Positions 9,867-23,200 of a DNA stretch of 64,000 nt are shown in pieces. The notes beneath the pieces were generated by a model. The model searched no databases and was not told the origin of the DNA. It saw only the letters and a program-made list of their open reading frames with translations. The position numbers were made by a program, and so were the translations under genes. The first letter of the stretch is position 1; every line of letters starts with the position of its first letter. Origin of the DNA: Mytilus trossulus (Eukaryota; Mollusca; Bivalvia; Mytilida; Mytilidae). The stretch lies in assembly GCF_036588685.1 (NCBI RefSeq), contig NC_086374.1, positions 21,940,886 through 22,004,885 on the forward strand, in the 5' to 3' direction.

Positions 9867-9889
9867 TAATTAGAGATCCCTTATTTGGT

Positions 9890-10215
9890 TGTCTTCTTTA
9901 TGAGGGGCATTATTTTTTATTTACAATGGAGAGCTAGCAGACAAAGCAAATATACCTGTGCGTAATGTGTATAATCTATAAGGTTTTTAAATCATTGTAA
10001 ATCTTATAATTACATTAATTTGTTGTTTAGCTAAACACTCTTGACATCAGAAATTATTTTTCATGACAAATTAGTTAAACCACTAATACATCACTTTCAA
10101 TTCATCATGCTTTGCATTGTCAAAAGGGAATCTTGTTCGGTATGGAACAAGTCTACATTTGACAAAGGGAAGTAATTTGTTGAAAAAAAGTGTGTAATGA
10201 TACACCTTATCACTA
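9890..10215. repeat. Direct duplication, copy 1
   Basis: This segment (from TTGTCTTCTTTATGAGGGGC through ACAATGGAGAGCTAGCAG to GACAAAGGGAAGTAAT) is repeated in the same orientation at 11176-11480 with perhaps 80-85 percent identity by eye. The two copies sit on either side of the repeat at 10365-10810, inside USP1 intron 1. It has no coding content. Confidence 0.7.
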
Positions 10216-10364
10216 TTTAGTCCAATCCGGGAAAAAAACCAGTCATGTATACAACTTCCTGTTTGGGTCAGGCCGCCGAAAATAGAGGTCATCAGTAGTG
10301 AGCTGAGGGAGGAAAAACTTTAGAAAGCAACCCATAAGAAACTTTGATAGAGTATGCTCCTCTT

Positions 10365-10810
10365 TTTTATGCCCCACCTATGATAGTAGAGGGGCATTAT
10401 GTTTGTGCGTTCGTCTGTCCGTTCGTTTGCCTGTCCGTTCGTCCGTCTGTCCCGCTTCAGGTTAAAGTTTTTGGTCAAGGTAGTTTTTGATGAATTTGAA
10501 ACTTGGTATTCATGTACCTTATGATATGATCTTTCTAATTTTAATGCCAAATTATAGTTTTGACCCCAACTTCATAGTCCACTGAACATAGAAAATGATA
10601 GTGCGAAGTTCAGGTTAAAGTTTTTGGTCAAGGTAGTTTTTGATAAAGTAGTAGTCAAATCAACTTGAAACTTAGTATACATGTTCCCTTTGATAAGATC
10701 ATTCTAATTTTAATGCCAAATTAGAGAATTTATTCCTATTTTACAGTCCACTAAACATATATAATGATAGTGTGAGTGGGGCATCCGTCTACTGTGGACA
10801 CATTCTTGTT
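10365..10810 (-). repeat. Dispersed GCCCCACCTA repeat, copy in first orientation
   Basis: Starts TTTTTATGCCCCACCTA, followed by a run of GTTCGTCTGTCC-like units, then two tandem units of about 165 bp. Each unit carries CAGGTTAAAGTTTTTGGTCA, GAAACTT and CTAATTTTAATGCCAAATTA. It ends GTGGACACATTCTTGTT. The same family lies in the opposite orientation at 60314-60955. I recognise it as a common bivalve repeat; it has no coding frame. Confidence 0.7.
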
Positions 10811-11175
10811 TAAATTAAAATTGAAGTTTAAAAAATATTTTGTTTTAAGTATTTACGATAGTTTAAACAGGTCTCATTAGAAAGTATCATGCATGGTAAA
10901 TTGTTTAAACAGGGTCCCAGATAGCCATATAAGGCACAAAATGTGCACCTGATTATAGGTATCTTGTTTTGTAACCCCCATTGACATAATGGTTACAATG
11001 GTTACATTGGTTACACCCATACAAACTATCATAAATCATTCACAACTTCTCCAGTCTATTTTTTCAGATAGCTTCAACTGGATGAAAAAAGTTGTGTAAT
11101 TTTAGAACTTATCTGGAATGGAATAAATAGTGATTAGGTGTATAGAATCAAATCGGTATTTGGCAAATTTTTTAG

Positions 11176-11480
11176 TTGTCTCCCTTATGAGGGACATTAA
11201 TTTAAATTTACAATGGAGAGCTAGCAGAAAGAGCAAATTTACCTGTAGGTATTGTGAGTAGTAGTTTTAAGGTTTTCAAATAATTTAATTACATTAATTT
11301 GTTGTTAAGCATGAAAAACTTTTGACATCAAAAATTATTTTCGTGACAAATTAGTTAAATCGACGATACATCACTTTCAATTCATCATGCTTTGCATTGG
11401 CAAAAGCCACTTTTGTCCGGTAAAGAACCAGTCTAAGACTGACAAAGGGAAGTAATCTGTTTAAAAAGTGTTTTATAACA
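11176..11480. repeat. Direct duplication, copy 2
   Basis: Second copy of the 9890-10215 segment. A short further start of the unit (AGAATCAAATCGGTA at 11146 and again at 11481) suggests a tandem arrangement with a period near 335 bp. Confidence 0.65.
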
Positions 11481-11850
11481 GAATCAAATCGGTACATGTA
11501 ATTGGCAAATGGACTATTGTATAAATGTCAATTTTTGTTTATTGAGATATCAAAGTTTACAGGACCTGGTATGATTTTACACAATGGCAAACAAATTTAC
11601 ATACAAGTGTTAATACTTTTATTGTCTATATTGTTTCCCAAGGAACTTTTTATACTTAAGGGACTGGTCACTTATAGCTGATGTCAGTCACATGACTTTA
11701 TAGCAAATTATTTAAATTACAAAGTGTTCTTTATAACTATATGTTCAAGTTTAACAATGTTTCAAAATGACAAATAAATGTTTAAAATTTGTTATTATAG
11801 AAATTATTTTTAATGCAATTCTATTTCTTTTGTATTAGTTTCAAGTTGTT

Positions 11851-14800
11851 ATGGTTGTAGCAGATGCAGATAGTCCTGGCCCAGTCAGGAAAAGAGCCAA
11901 GTTATCATTGAAATTTCTTAAAAGAGGTTCAACTGATTCAACAACCAATACCCCAACATCAGTCAGTGAGAAGAAAGAGCCTTTGATTGCAAGGTATAAA
12001 CTCAATTATTTTCTTAACTGATTCCAATTAAAAATTCATTTTTCAGAAAAAGGTAAGTTTTTAGACTTAACTATTAAAAGTATTTAATTTGTGGATATGC
12101 ATCATTGAAAGCCACTACTTTGAATGGTGTAAAATGAAAAAAAATCTAAATTCAGTTCTGAATGAAATATATATACATATGTAAATAGATACACATGTAC
12201 ATGTAAATAAAATAAAATAAAAGCCTACCCTGTTTTATTCAAACCATTTATTGTTTTTAACACACATTTAATCTTTGGGTTTCTTTTTCTCTTTACATGT
12301 ATTACAAAAGAAATGTTTCAAATGAAATAATTGTTATTGTTGATAATTTTTGCACTCTTCTGACATTTTCTAAGATATTCCAAATGATGGAAAGTGAGTT
12401 TTCCACAAAAATGTAGCTGCAATTACATGAATTAGGAATGCAAATTTGAGGAATGAATTTTATCATATTCACTTGAATATATACACATACCCAATTAATT
12501 ATGGAATAAGTCTCAACATACAGTACACAAAGAGATTTATTTACATATATATAATTTGATTTAGGGAAGTAAGGGATGACATAACAGAGAAGAATGTTTC
12601 TTTTGATGGAGATACCAGCATTACTGAAAGTTCTGTAGTTCCTGCTGTTTCATCTTTAGAAAATTTAGGTATTTTTATAAAGATAATAACTACATATGTA
12701 TATCATGGCTTACACACACACACAAAATGAACCAGCCAGACAATGAATTTCAGTCCCCTTTGTAATCTCATTAGACTTTGTAACTCAGTACATTCAAGGT
12801 TTGATCATTAGGGGAATCAAGAACATTGACTGGCCTGATTTGATAGTAGTTTTGTCAACTGACATTGCATCATTTGAAGTGTGGAACATCAGCAGACTAA
12901 CCTTTGGGCTATAAACTCTCTTTTGATTAAATAACACATGTAAAATAAAAAAAAATTGTTAAACACTTGTTATTTTTTTCATACCCCTTGTTGATATAAA
13001 ATAATTGAAACCTGTGTAATTTAGTCACGGGGCAGGAGGTTGTGCGTTCAATCCCCTGCTGAATAAAACAGAAAACTTAAAACATTTGTAAAAAATGAAA
13101 TTGAGGAATATGAAAAAAGTCTATGGTTGTCTGGAAAATACTGTGCTTGTTAATAGTGATATGTCATCAGGTAACCTTGTGAACAACTAGAGTTTCTATT
13201 AATGTTTTAAGGAATGACTGTATATGAAGAAATAACATCAAAAATGTTGTACACACTGAATAACGTGTGTAGTGGGTTATTCTAAGGTGTGTACCACATT
13301 TTTGATATTATTTCGAATACATTCCTTATAATTTAATTCTAAATTGAATTTTAGACTAGAGTAAATCATAAAAAATGTTGATGATGTCAAAGTCACATGA
13401 CCTAATTATGTCTATGAGCTGATAAACAAAACATTGTTAGCCAATCATGAGACCTGTTACATTCAAAATTGATTTTTTTTAAAATGACATTCACATGCTC
13501 TTTTCATGATCTATATGTAATATTTGCCGCTAGATAGTTAACACCAAGATATCGTATTTAGTGTTGATTTTGAAAAATTACTGTTGTTTCTTTTTCCATA
13601 TGACAGGTCAAACCAGTTAATATTTTGCTTTTTTTTTGTCAGGTAATACCTGTTTTCTGAACAGTGTCCTACAGATACTCAGATTTACACCAAGATTTCT
13701 TGACAGATTAGATGATTTATACCAAGAACTATTACAAACTGAAAAGTTACAGAAACAAGATAAACAGCGAAAGGTTAATATATTCTGTGTTGTGCTTCTG
13801 ACCAGTGGAGACCCTCTATGGTAGTCATCATGCTTAAAAATTTGCAAATTATTGATTTAACATAAATTTTATATAAAGACCAAGTTTTTTTTCAATGTAT
13901 TACTGGACCTTGTAAAAAGGAATTCTACTGAGGTTACAGTCCACAAAAATTTGAAGGTTTCATTTCAGTAAATTTATCATTATTAATCTTTCACAATAGA
14001 GATACAAAATCAAAGAGGAGATCATGACTAGGTTTGTTTATCATTACAGGGAGATGAAGATGAAGACTATAAAACACCACAGACCTGTGAACTTGTCAAA
14101 TATTTGTACAAGGTTGGCTATATTTTATTTTATTTTTTATTCTTATCAGTACAAAGTCTTGTAAATGAATAAACCAATAAAAATAGTTATAGGAATTACA
14201 AATAAGTAACTTAGTACAAAGAACTTTCAAGTATTTTACTCCTGCAGTGGGCATGTTGCCTAATGGCACTGAAAACATTTTTATAATATTGTAATACTAG
14301 TAATACTACTGTTGAGTAACAATAATTATGTAAGTGAGATTGCACCATTTCGTAAGACTCCACTTTTAAGTACTAGATTGTCATATTTACATCAGAAGAG
14401 TCTCAATAAAACACCCAACTAGTAAGTTTTATTAATAGGTAACAGATTGTATATAAGACTAAAACAGTACTGCACATAAGCAGATAGCTACAGTAGTTAA
14501 ATGGGATATTGTAGATTAATAAGTGGTGTAAATTTATATTTGGGGGGAATAAAAGTCTTTGTTAAACTGCTTTCGCTGAAAAAGGAATAAAACTATTTGT
14601 AATTTTATTACAGTTGTACAGAACTATGGAACGACAAGAGGAAAAACACCATGATATTGCTACAGAAGATGTTATGTCTATGGCAATCAAACCAGAGAAA
14701 ATTTTGGGTGCAATCAGGTTAGAATTTCATTAGTTTGTCTATAAAAATATATACCACTTGTACCATGAAAACTAGATATTGTGCCATTTCTATTTTCAGT

Positions 14801-17800
14801 TTTATGATATACAAATTAAGGAACAAAGAAATACTGAGTGTCTGACTGTCAACTTGTATTTGTTCCACCAAACAGAAGTTCCACTGGAAACTTTGTTATA
14901 AACAATGTCAAAGTATATGCTCCTGTTGGAACAAATATTCTATACCATCTATTCCATAAGGAACAAATACTGATTTATATGTTCCAATGGAAATGATATT
15001 ACAGAATATTTCTTCCAATTGGAATTTATATTATGAAGGAACTTCTATTTCGTGACACATTTCTTCACAATATTTTTTTTTATATTAAAGGTTCATATCA
15101 ATAATGTCTAGGACAATTTCAAAACAATTGACATCTAATTATTTTTTTAGTAAGTAATGCAAATTATATCGGAAAAAAATGCATTGAAAGCACGTTCACC
15201 TCTGCATTTGTTTGGTTTTTATTATGTAAACCAAAAAATGAAATGATTGGAGTTATTGCCCTTGAACAAATAACATATATGGTGCTGCAGAAGAGGACAT
15301 TGGAAAATTGTTCAGTAAGGTATAAGGATAGTATATATGTGAATGTATATAGTTTTTGTTGCAAATAGAAGATTGTGTCATACTTAATTTTGTGCAAACA
15401 ACATTCAGTCTACAGATAATTTATAGTAATTTAAAATTTTAAAAAGTGATTGGTTATTTTATCCTTCAGGGAGCTGAATCCAATGTTTGAGGGAAGCTTA
15501 CAACATGATGCCCAGGAATTATTGAGATGCATCCTATGTTATCTACAAGATGCAGAAAAGGAAACTTTAAAATTAAAGAATTCTATTCAACCAGTGACAT
15601 TACCAAATACCACCAAACTAATTAATCCCATAATGCAAAGTTTTATATCAGCAGGAAAAGAAGAGAAGTCAAAAAGGGACTGTTCCATTTCTCATTCTGA
15701 AAATATCAGCCAAGATTTATTTCATAGACCTTTTATCTCCACAGAAGAAAATTGCAATAAAACAGATTTACTTGAACAAATTGATGAAAGTGAAAGTGCT
15801 ATGACTGGAGGGAGTGTTGAAATTATCTCCCCTGAAAAAATGCCAGAATGTCAAATTGCAGACATACCTCTTGAAACCAAAGGATCTGATTGTATAAGTA
15901 TTAAAAGACAGAGAAAAAAGAACTCAGTGGTCAATGCAAATAGTGAAAATATTATGTGTGATGGGAAAGAAAATGGTGTAGTATGCATCTCTGACATTTC
16001 AGGGGAAAATGACTTACAGAAAGATAACCAGCTATCTGTAATGGCTATGTTAAAAGGAAGTGCTAGTTGTAAGAGATTGGGTATGAGGGGAGCAGTGCTG
16101 AAGAACAGAATGAATATAAACAATAGCAACACCACCGAGGACAATCTCATATCAAATCAAGAAAGAGAACTATTGTCCTGTATTGATGAGATGCATGGCA
16201 CTGGATACACATTGGAAACAAATGAAAATTTAAGTCATAAAACAAATTCTTGTAATGGAGAAAAGTTTAAAGAAAGTGCTTCACCTTCCAAATATTCTTG
16301 CATCAGAAAACCTCTAAGTAATGGGTTATCAGATGCAAAAATTTCACCATTATCTGAAGGGTCTGTTAATTTAAAAAATACACCGCTGAAAAATGGACTT
16401 TTGAATTTAAAGAATTCACCTCTGAAAAAGGGAATGCCTGTTGTTAAACTTGAAAATTGTGACCATGTTTGTGATAGTCCTAAAAAATCTGTCAGTGCAG
16501 CATACGCAACACAAACATTGACTCCAACACATTCACCAAAGAATAGAGTTCTCTCTGCTATGGCAAAACTAGATTTCTCTGATCAAAACAATACAAGTGC
16601 TAAAAAGAAAGATTTTGTAGAGAAATTATTCATGGGGACACTGATGTTAAGAACAAAATGTACAGAGTGTGAATTTTCTCGAGAGAAGATAGAGGAGTTT
16701 CATGATATTAGTGTTGCTGTTCGAAAAGAAAATATTGAGACGAGTGATGATGAAGATGATGCTAAAGAGGAAAACTGTCAATCAGGTACTACAACACTGA
16801 CTTATTACATGTACAATTAGGTACATGCATAGATTAATTGTAAGGCCATACAAAACAAATGATCAGTTCTCAATAGATATCCAAACTCAGGAACAGTATT
16901 AAACATGTTAAACACAAAACCTTCTGACATCTTGTTTAGTTACTTAGCATCTACACAGAGTATATTTCTTTGTTGAGTTCAACTCTTTTTTGAAAAGGTC
17001 ATCATGGTTGTAAAGCCAGAAAGGCTTGAAAGGAATAATTAAATCTAACCAACATGTACAAGTAAATAATATTTACATCTTTGAGTATATCAAGGATACA
17101 TGTATATAAAAGACGTTTGTGTAAGTTTGACTGACATACATATAGGGACATATATACATGTAACATCATCACAACAGGAAATGATGAATGTTTTACAAAC
17201 TCATCTGTTTATCTTATGTCTATAGTTCTCCTCCCAAGATTGATAGAGTATATAACTAACAGATTGATTTTCATACAAGGCAATATTGTGAATTTATAAG
17301 GAATAATTGTGTGCATTATTTAAATTACATTTCATTTAGAAGGACGAAATGGGAGAGATTAATTAATTAAGCAATTTCATGATCAGATATTTTACATACA
17401 GATAAACGTATTCAGATATCATAATGAGAGTACTTATTATTGAGATACTCACCCACTGTTCATAATTTCACATCATAAAAACCAGCCATAATTTATGAAT
17501 TTGCAGTATTACTGATTACATTGTTATTAGTATAAACTTGTAGAAAAATTGAGTTGAGGAAAACTTTAACTCCGATACCGGTACATGACACTTTCAGACT
17601 AGAATACTAAAATACATTGTATATAAATTGCAGATGATGAAGAAGATGATAAAGATCCATCATTACCAAAGCTACTGGAGTCATTCTGTGAAGTAGAAAG
17701 ATTAAAGGGAGATAACAAGTATTTCTGTGACAAATGTCAACACCATGTTGAGGCTGAAAGATCACTACATTATAATGTCCTACCTGATGTACTATCAGTT

Positions 17801-20266
17801 CATCTTAAAAGATTTTCTACAGCATCAGGGTAGGTGTAGAACACAATTCTATAGGAATTATTTGGTAAATAATTACAGGACAATAACACAATTTTATTTA
17901 AATTATCTTTAAGTTTTGTCTAACAGTCTTAAAGGTTGAAAAATTTCGAAATTTCAAATTATTTTTTAGTACTTTGCTGATTTATTAAACCATGCAAACG
18001 TCAATAAATTGTTTATACATATTTTGTGTATAGTTGCTGTTAATTCAAAAAATTATTTTAATGTTCCTATTGATAAATTTAAAATGGGACATACAGATGA
18101 TGATGACATCAGTAAATCTAACTCTTATTTTGATTTCTACTGGTAGCTTTCTATAAATACAGTTTGGGTTTTACTCATTGTTAAAGGCTTAATGGTGACC
18201 TTAAGCTTCTATCATCTATAGCTTCTGCATCTGGTCTCTGGTGGGTAGTTTTCTCATTGCAATTATATTATCTAATTTTATATGTATTATATATCATGTA
18301 TATTATTTTGTTATTCTTTTTTAATTTACTTGACTGTGTGTCAGTAAAAGTTGATTATCTTTTTACAGGATATTTGGCTATATGTCTAAGATAAATGACC
18401 ATGTAAGGATACCACTATCCTTGCCTTGTCTAAGACACAAATGTCCCAGTCCATGTAGTAGATCTGATCATAGGTAAGTTTACCTTAACAATATCTGATT
18501 AGGTAAGGGACGACATTAAAAGTTCAATGTAGGATAAAAAACTTAATTCAGATAGTTTTTTTACTGACCCCCCTACCCCCCTCTTAACTTAATTTGGGAA
18601 AAAGTGATTGACCCATATTAGATATATGTAAAATCGATGTAGGATAAACAAAACTTGCAGCAAGTTCAACCCCCCACCCCCAAACTATTCGAATGAAGTT
18701 TTTTATCCTTCATTGATCTTTTGATGTCGTCCCTAAACATTATTCAGAACAATGTCAGTGACAACTCTCTTTGATTTTTAATAGGCAATTGAACCTCCAT
18801 CATGTTCATAGTTGATAGTTATAGATCTTGTGTCCCTGCTTCATTTTTAAGAATCTGACAACATCTGTTCTACATTCTGTTCTGATTATTATAATACATC
18901 AGTGAATTTTCAGCACTCAAATTTTTGAAGATGTGTGTCATTACGACAAGTTTTGTGATAGGTCTTTGAAAGTAGATACTGTGGATTCATTATTGTTCGT
19001 TGGATACTAATTTTAGTTGATTTCTTGGGTATAGTTGAACCATGAAATTAAATTTTTAAAAAATGACCAATTTTCTATGGACATGTATGCAGACCTTGGC
19101 AAAACCCTGAATTAAATACCCGCGAACATACAAGTTAACCTTTTTTTGCAAAGCATGACACAGCTTCTGTATTTCAAGCAGAATTTTGAAAGGGTGACAT
19201 TAATTGTTCTGTTGAATGTCAGATTTTATTTTGTTCAGGAACAGTAATATGCAACCCCTAATCATTAAAAAGTATTACTTAAATGTTGTACATGTAATTA
19301 GTAGTAACAATGGTCCTTACAAAAGAATGAATAAGACTTAGTATTTGTTCAAAAAAATAAAATTTTATATAATTTGTGGCTGTATGTAACTTAATACTTA
19401 GCTATAATGCCCTACAAGAATTGATATTTTTGTCATTTTAATCTTACTTACCTTACAGTCGACATGTATAAATCATGTAAATAGGGTATTACATGTATTA
19501 TCCTTACTTCGAATTGATCATATTAAAGTCTTTCATGAGAATGATGTATAAGGTAGCGCTTCATTCTAAAAATGTGTGTACAGTCAATTCTTTTACAACC
19601 CTATGAAGTTACAAAAAGAAGCATTCAATACTTTTAATAACATTTTTTAGCTAGGATCATGAAAAAAACAATTTTTATCAAGTTTTTATTTAATTTACAT
19701 GTGCACTTTATTGTGGGACCTCGTGTCATCATGAATGATAAATTTTATTGAGTAATGAAGTTGAATAAGAAATAACGTGAGCTGGCAGTGAAGTCAATCA
19801 GAATAATGTATTATAATAAAACGTACATCTAATGTAATTATTAATTGTCATGAATTTGTTTTCCAGGTACAGATTATATGGCTTGATAGCCCATGCAGGA
19901 GTGACATTGACCTCAGGACATTATCTGACATACGTCCGTGTATTTCATTCTGTACAAGAATCATCAGGATCTCAGGATTATTCCTCTCCATCCAGCTCCA
20001 AATCTCCAGCCTTAAATAGGAGCACCCTTACTTCATACAACTCTCAGTCACAGAGAGCTTTGTCAGAGTCACCCCGTGGAGACAATCTGTCAAAGTTTGT
20101 CAAGATTCCATCTCAGAAGTATGAGAATTGTTGGCTACAATGTGATGATGAATCGGTTAAAGTTTACTCTGAAGACAAATTCTGCAGTATGTTACAAGAT
20201 GGATCTCTGCTAGGGACCCCATATGTTCTGTTTTATCACAAACAAAACAGAGTTAAGATCAGTTAG
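11851..20266 (+). CDS. USP1: Ubiquitin-specific protease 1 (USP1), complete, nine coding exons
   Basis: Exons: 11851-11993, 12565-12668, 13643-13773, 14050-14112, 14614-14717, 15470-16785, 17634-17829, 18369-18473, 19867-20266. All introns are GT-AG, phases agree, and the exons total 853 codons plus stop (human USP1 has 785 residues). USP1 is a nuclear cysteine deubiquitinase that, with WDR48/UAF1, removes ubiquitin from FANCD2 and PCNA. Visible features: N-terminal RAKLSLKFLKR as in vertebrate USP1; Cys box GNTCFLNSVLQ with catalytic Cys86; QHDAQE at 193-198; zinc-ribbon pairs C579-x2-C582 and C652-x2-C655; His box LTSGHYLTY with His739; Asp box WLQCDDESVKV with Asp814/815. Exon 6 carries a long disordered insert (about 200-570) with an NLS-like KRQRKK at 327-332 and an NLKN(T/S)PLK repeat. 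The second insert, before the Asp box, is short and lacks the Gly-Gly autocleavage site of human USP1. Confidence 0.93.
13209..13328. mobile_element. 120-bp foldback element in USP1 intron 2
   Basis: The left arm (AAGGAATGACTGTATATGAA, then ATCAAAAATGTTGTACACAC and GAATAAC) pairs with the right arm, whose complement reads AAGGAATGTATTCGAAATAA, then ATCAAAAATGTGGTACACAC and GAATAAC. Each arm is about 50 bases, leaving a short spacer. It looks like a small MITE and is not coding. Confidence 0.65.
18507..18733. mobile_element. PIF/Harbinger-like MITE in USP1 intron 8
   Basis: The terminal inverted repeats begin GGGACGACATTAAAAGTTCA on the left and GGGACGACATCAAAAGATCA on the right strand. They match at about 39 of 43 positions. 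TAA flanks both sides (18504-18506 and 18734-18736), the PIF/Harbinger-type duplication. The 227-bp element has C-rich tracts inside and no frame. It is a different family from the element at 9586-9866 but has the same TAA target. Confidence 0.78.
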
Positions 20267-23200
20267 GAGAGCCAAAATACACATACTTTGCAAAGACTAG
20301 ATTGTTTTGACAATAGCAGCAATATTTTTGTCAAAACTTTATAGAAAAAAACATTTTAGTTGTAGATGCATAAAATGTACTGTCCGAATAGACTTGTGTT
20401 TATGATGTTTAAGTCTTTAATAATATTTGCTAGTAGACCTAGTTCAATTGAGTGAACTGAAATAATTGTACAAGAAAGTAACATTAATCAAACTAAGTTG
20501 AAGCCAAACATGTTCTATTATATGTAAGATTAAGTGCCATTTTTGTCTCAGGATCAGACATAAGGCATGATATCATTTTGAAACCAGTTCAAAACCATTG
20601 TTTTATATACTGTAACATTACTTTAATCTTTTGGGAATATTTCTGTAGAAAATTAGAATAGAGTTTAAAACAACACATACTACATGTACTATTTAGACAG
20701 TAATTTCAATATCAAATTCAGCCAAGAGATGTAAAAAAGGGAAAAACATTCATTGTTGTTCATACTTATTCATCGTATGATTAAATTTATGATAGATCCT
20801 AAATGGTATATTTTGCGGTAACTACAACTTCCTATTTCAAACATTTTTAAAAGCAAATTGAGGAATTAAATTTCACTATTGGTAAGAAGAAGTTCGTTTA
20901 ATTCATTTTCTTCAAAATGAGCTAAAACATTGCTGATATATTATTGGCTCTCAAATCTTTTTATATGTAGTCCAGTCAATCTAAGTAATTGCAACAGAAG
21001 ATTTTTAAGTTTTAATCTTTAGCATTATATCCTAAAAATATACACAGAAAGAAATCCCATAAAAAGTAACTTGAAGAAAACTAAAGAATCATGATTTTAA
21101 AATTCAATGGAGATTTGTATAGATATGGGAGATAACTCTGCAAAAAAGGCAGAAATATCAATAAAAGTTGATACAAAATGATAACTTAATCGCTTCTATT
21201 CAACAGAATGTATTGATTCTTGATATTTTAGCCGTCTTTAGAGTATAACAAACAACTCGAAAGGTGTTTTTATATCTTTTATCAAGCTACAACCTAGATT
21301 TCATAATTCATTAGTTGACCATTCATTATTCATTATATTTTTCAGCATGTCAAGGTAAAGAATCTCGAATTGAATAAAACTAATTAAGCATGTATTGTTC
21401 TGTTTGTGGTTTAAATTTCTATAAACTAGGTAGATGCTGAAAATATATAAATTACAGATATAAACAATACCAAATATTCACATATTTTTTTCAAAACAGT
21501 CACAAAGCAATAAATTTGCAATTTCTTTAATGAAAATGTGCTCAAAAAAATAAAAATACCCATAACACTTCGGTTTTGTACATTTCATGAGTACAAAATT
21601 ATATAATATAGTCAAATACCAACTTATAACCCCATCAAAGTATCATATTTTACATGAAATTTAAGAAAATCATCTATGAAAAAAAGACATTTCTTTCCAC
21701 GGTTAATTTCCATAAGAAATTAGAAATGCTGATTTTGAGTTTTCCCCAAGTAAGTTTTTATGGGACTTTTTTGTGTGTATATTTGGTACTTAATGCTATA
21801 GATTAGAACTAAAACATTTTCTGTTGCAGTTAGTTTGAGGTTCAAACTTAGTTTGACTGGACTAATGATAGTTCAATCTCATTTGAATCCATATTTATGT
21901 GACCTTATTGTGACACTAATGACTTATACAGAGATGTGTCAAACAATGATATACTATTTTTCCAATCCATGACATGAAATCAGGCAGACCCAGGAAAATG
22001 TTATTTACTACTGCACATGTTTATATCATTCTTCAGAAGTCATCTTGATGGCTAATCCATTGTAAATAGATTGCAGCTCGTCTTAAAGTCAGGTTAAAGT
22101 AAACTTAAATGGTGTTCAAAATTGAAATTTTTCATTTTTTTTTTTTATCATTTCTATGCTCATGATCAGTGAACCATGACATTTGCTTCAAAACCATTAT
22201 TTGGTATACAATTTAAAAAATTTCTTTTCATCATAATGAAAATGTTCAAGTAGTTTCAAGTTGATCAGGTTAAACTCCTGGTACCTTTAAGTTTTCCATA
22301 AACATTATCCTGATAAAACTTCAGAACAAGCTGAAGTAGATATGACTAGGCATAAAAACACAAAGCCCCCTTCCCTGCTTCTGTAGGCTAGGTATTAAAA
22401 TTGTATATTGATTAAAAAAATAACCAATATTGGAAGATTTCTTTTAGAATTAAGATTGGATGACTATGCATGGTTCAAAATTATCAATACATGTTAATGG
22501 TTCAAACCAAAATAAAATTCACTGAAAAACTGAACCAAACAAGATACTTTTAATCAGATTATGTTAGTATTATACAGTAGTAATTTTTTATGTGGTATGG
22601 GCTTTGTTAATTTTTGAAGGCTGTACAGTAACCTTTACTTTTTAGCTTCTACATCATTTGGTTTCTGTTGGAGGGTTGGCTCATTGAATATCGTACCACA
22701 GATTATTTTTATGAAGATACTATTTACAGACTCTCTGAAACCTCTGGTTTTGTTTAGTATTTAGATGTGTGATATAGGGGTCATGTTTTAACTCTGTTTG
22801 TGTTTGTTGATGTTTTTAAAAAACATGTAGCTGTAGTTGTATACTGTATGATGACTCTATATCCAAAACCATTTAGTAATTATCTTTTTCATTTGTATTG
22901 ATGAATTGATTTAACTGATATCTTGTTTCCAATCTGAAGTTGGTGAAAAGATATTTGTGTCAAATAAAGATGTAATTATTTGAAAAAAATGTCCTAACTA
23001 AATTCTGGCCTTTGATTATTTATTGCATTGTTTTTTTTTTTATTTCTTTGATGCAAACCACTTTTCATAATTTAAAATCATATAAAGCGTTTATCAATAT
23101 GAATCACTATCATCCTGTATATAATGTAATCTAGATCTGATATATTGTATCACATTAAAATATAAATCAGAAGCAATAAACATTAAATTTGTCAGTTACT

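Noticed and set aside
13023..13062. tRNA-like stretch with GTTGTGCGTTCAATCCCC.
   Set aside because: Only a B-box-like arm is present; no acceptor stem or anticodon arm can be folded. At most it is a scrap of a tRNA-derived SINE.
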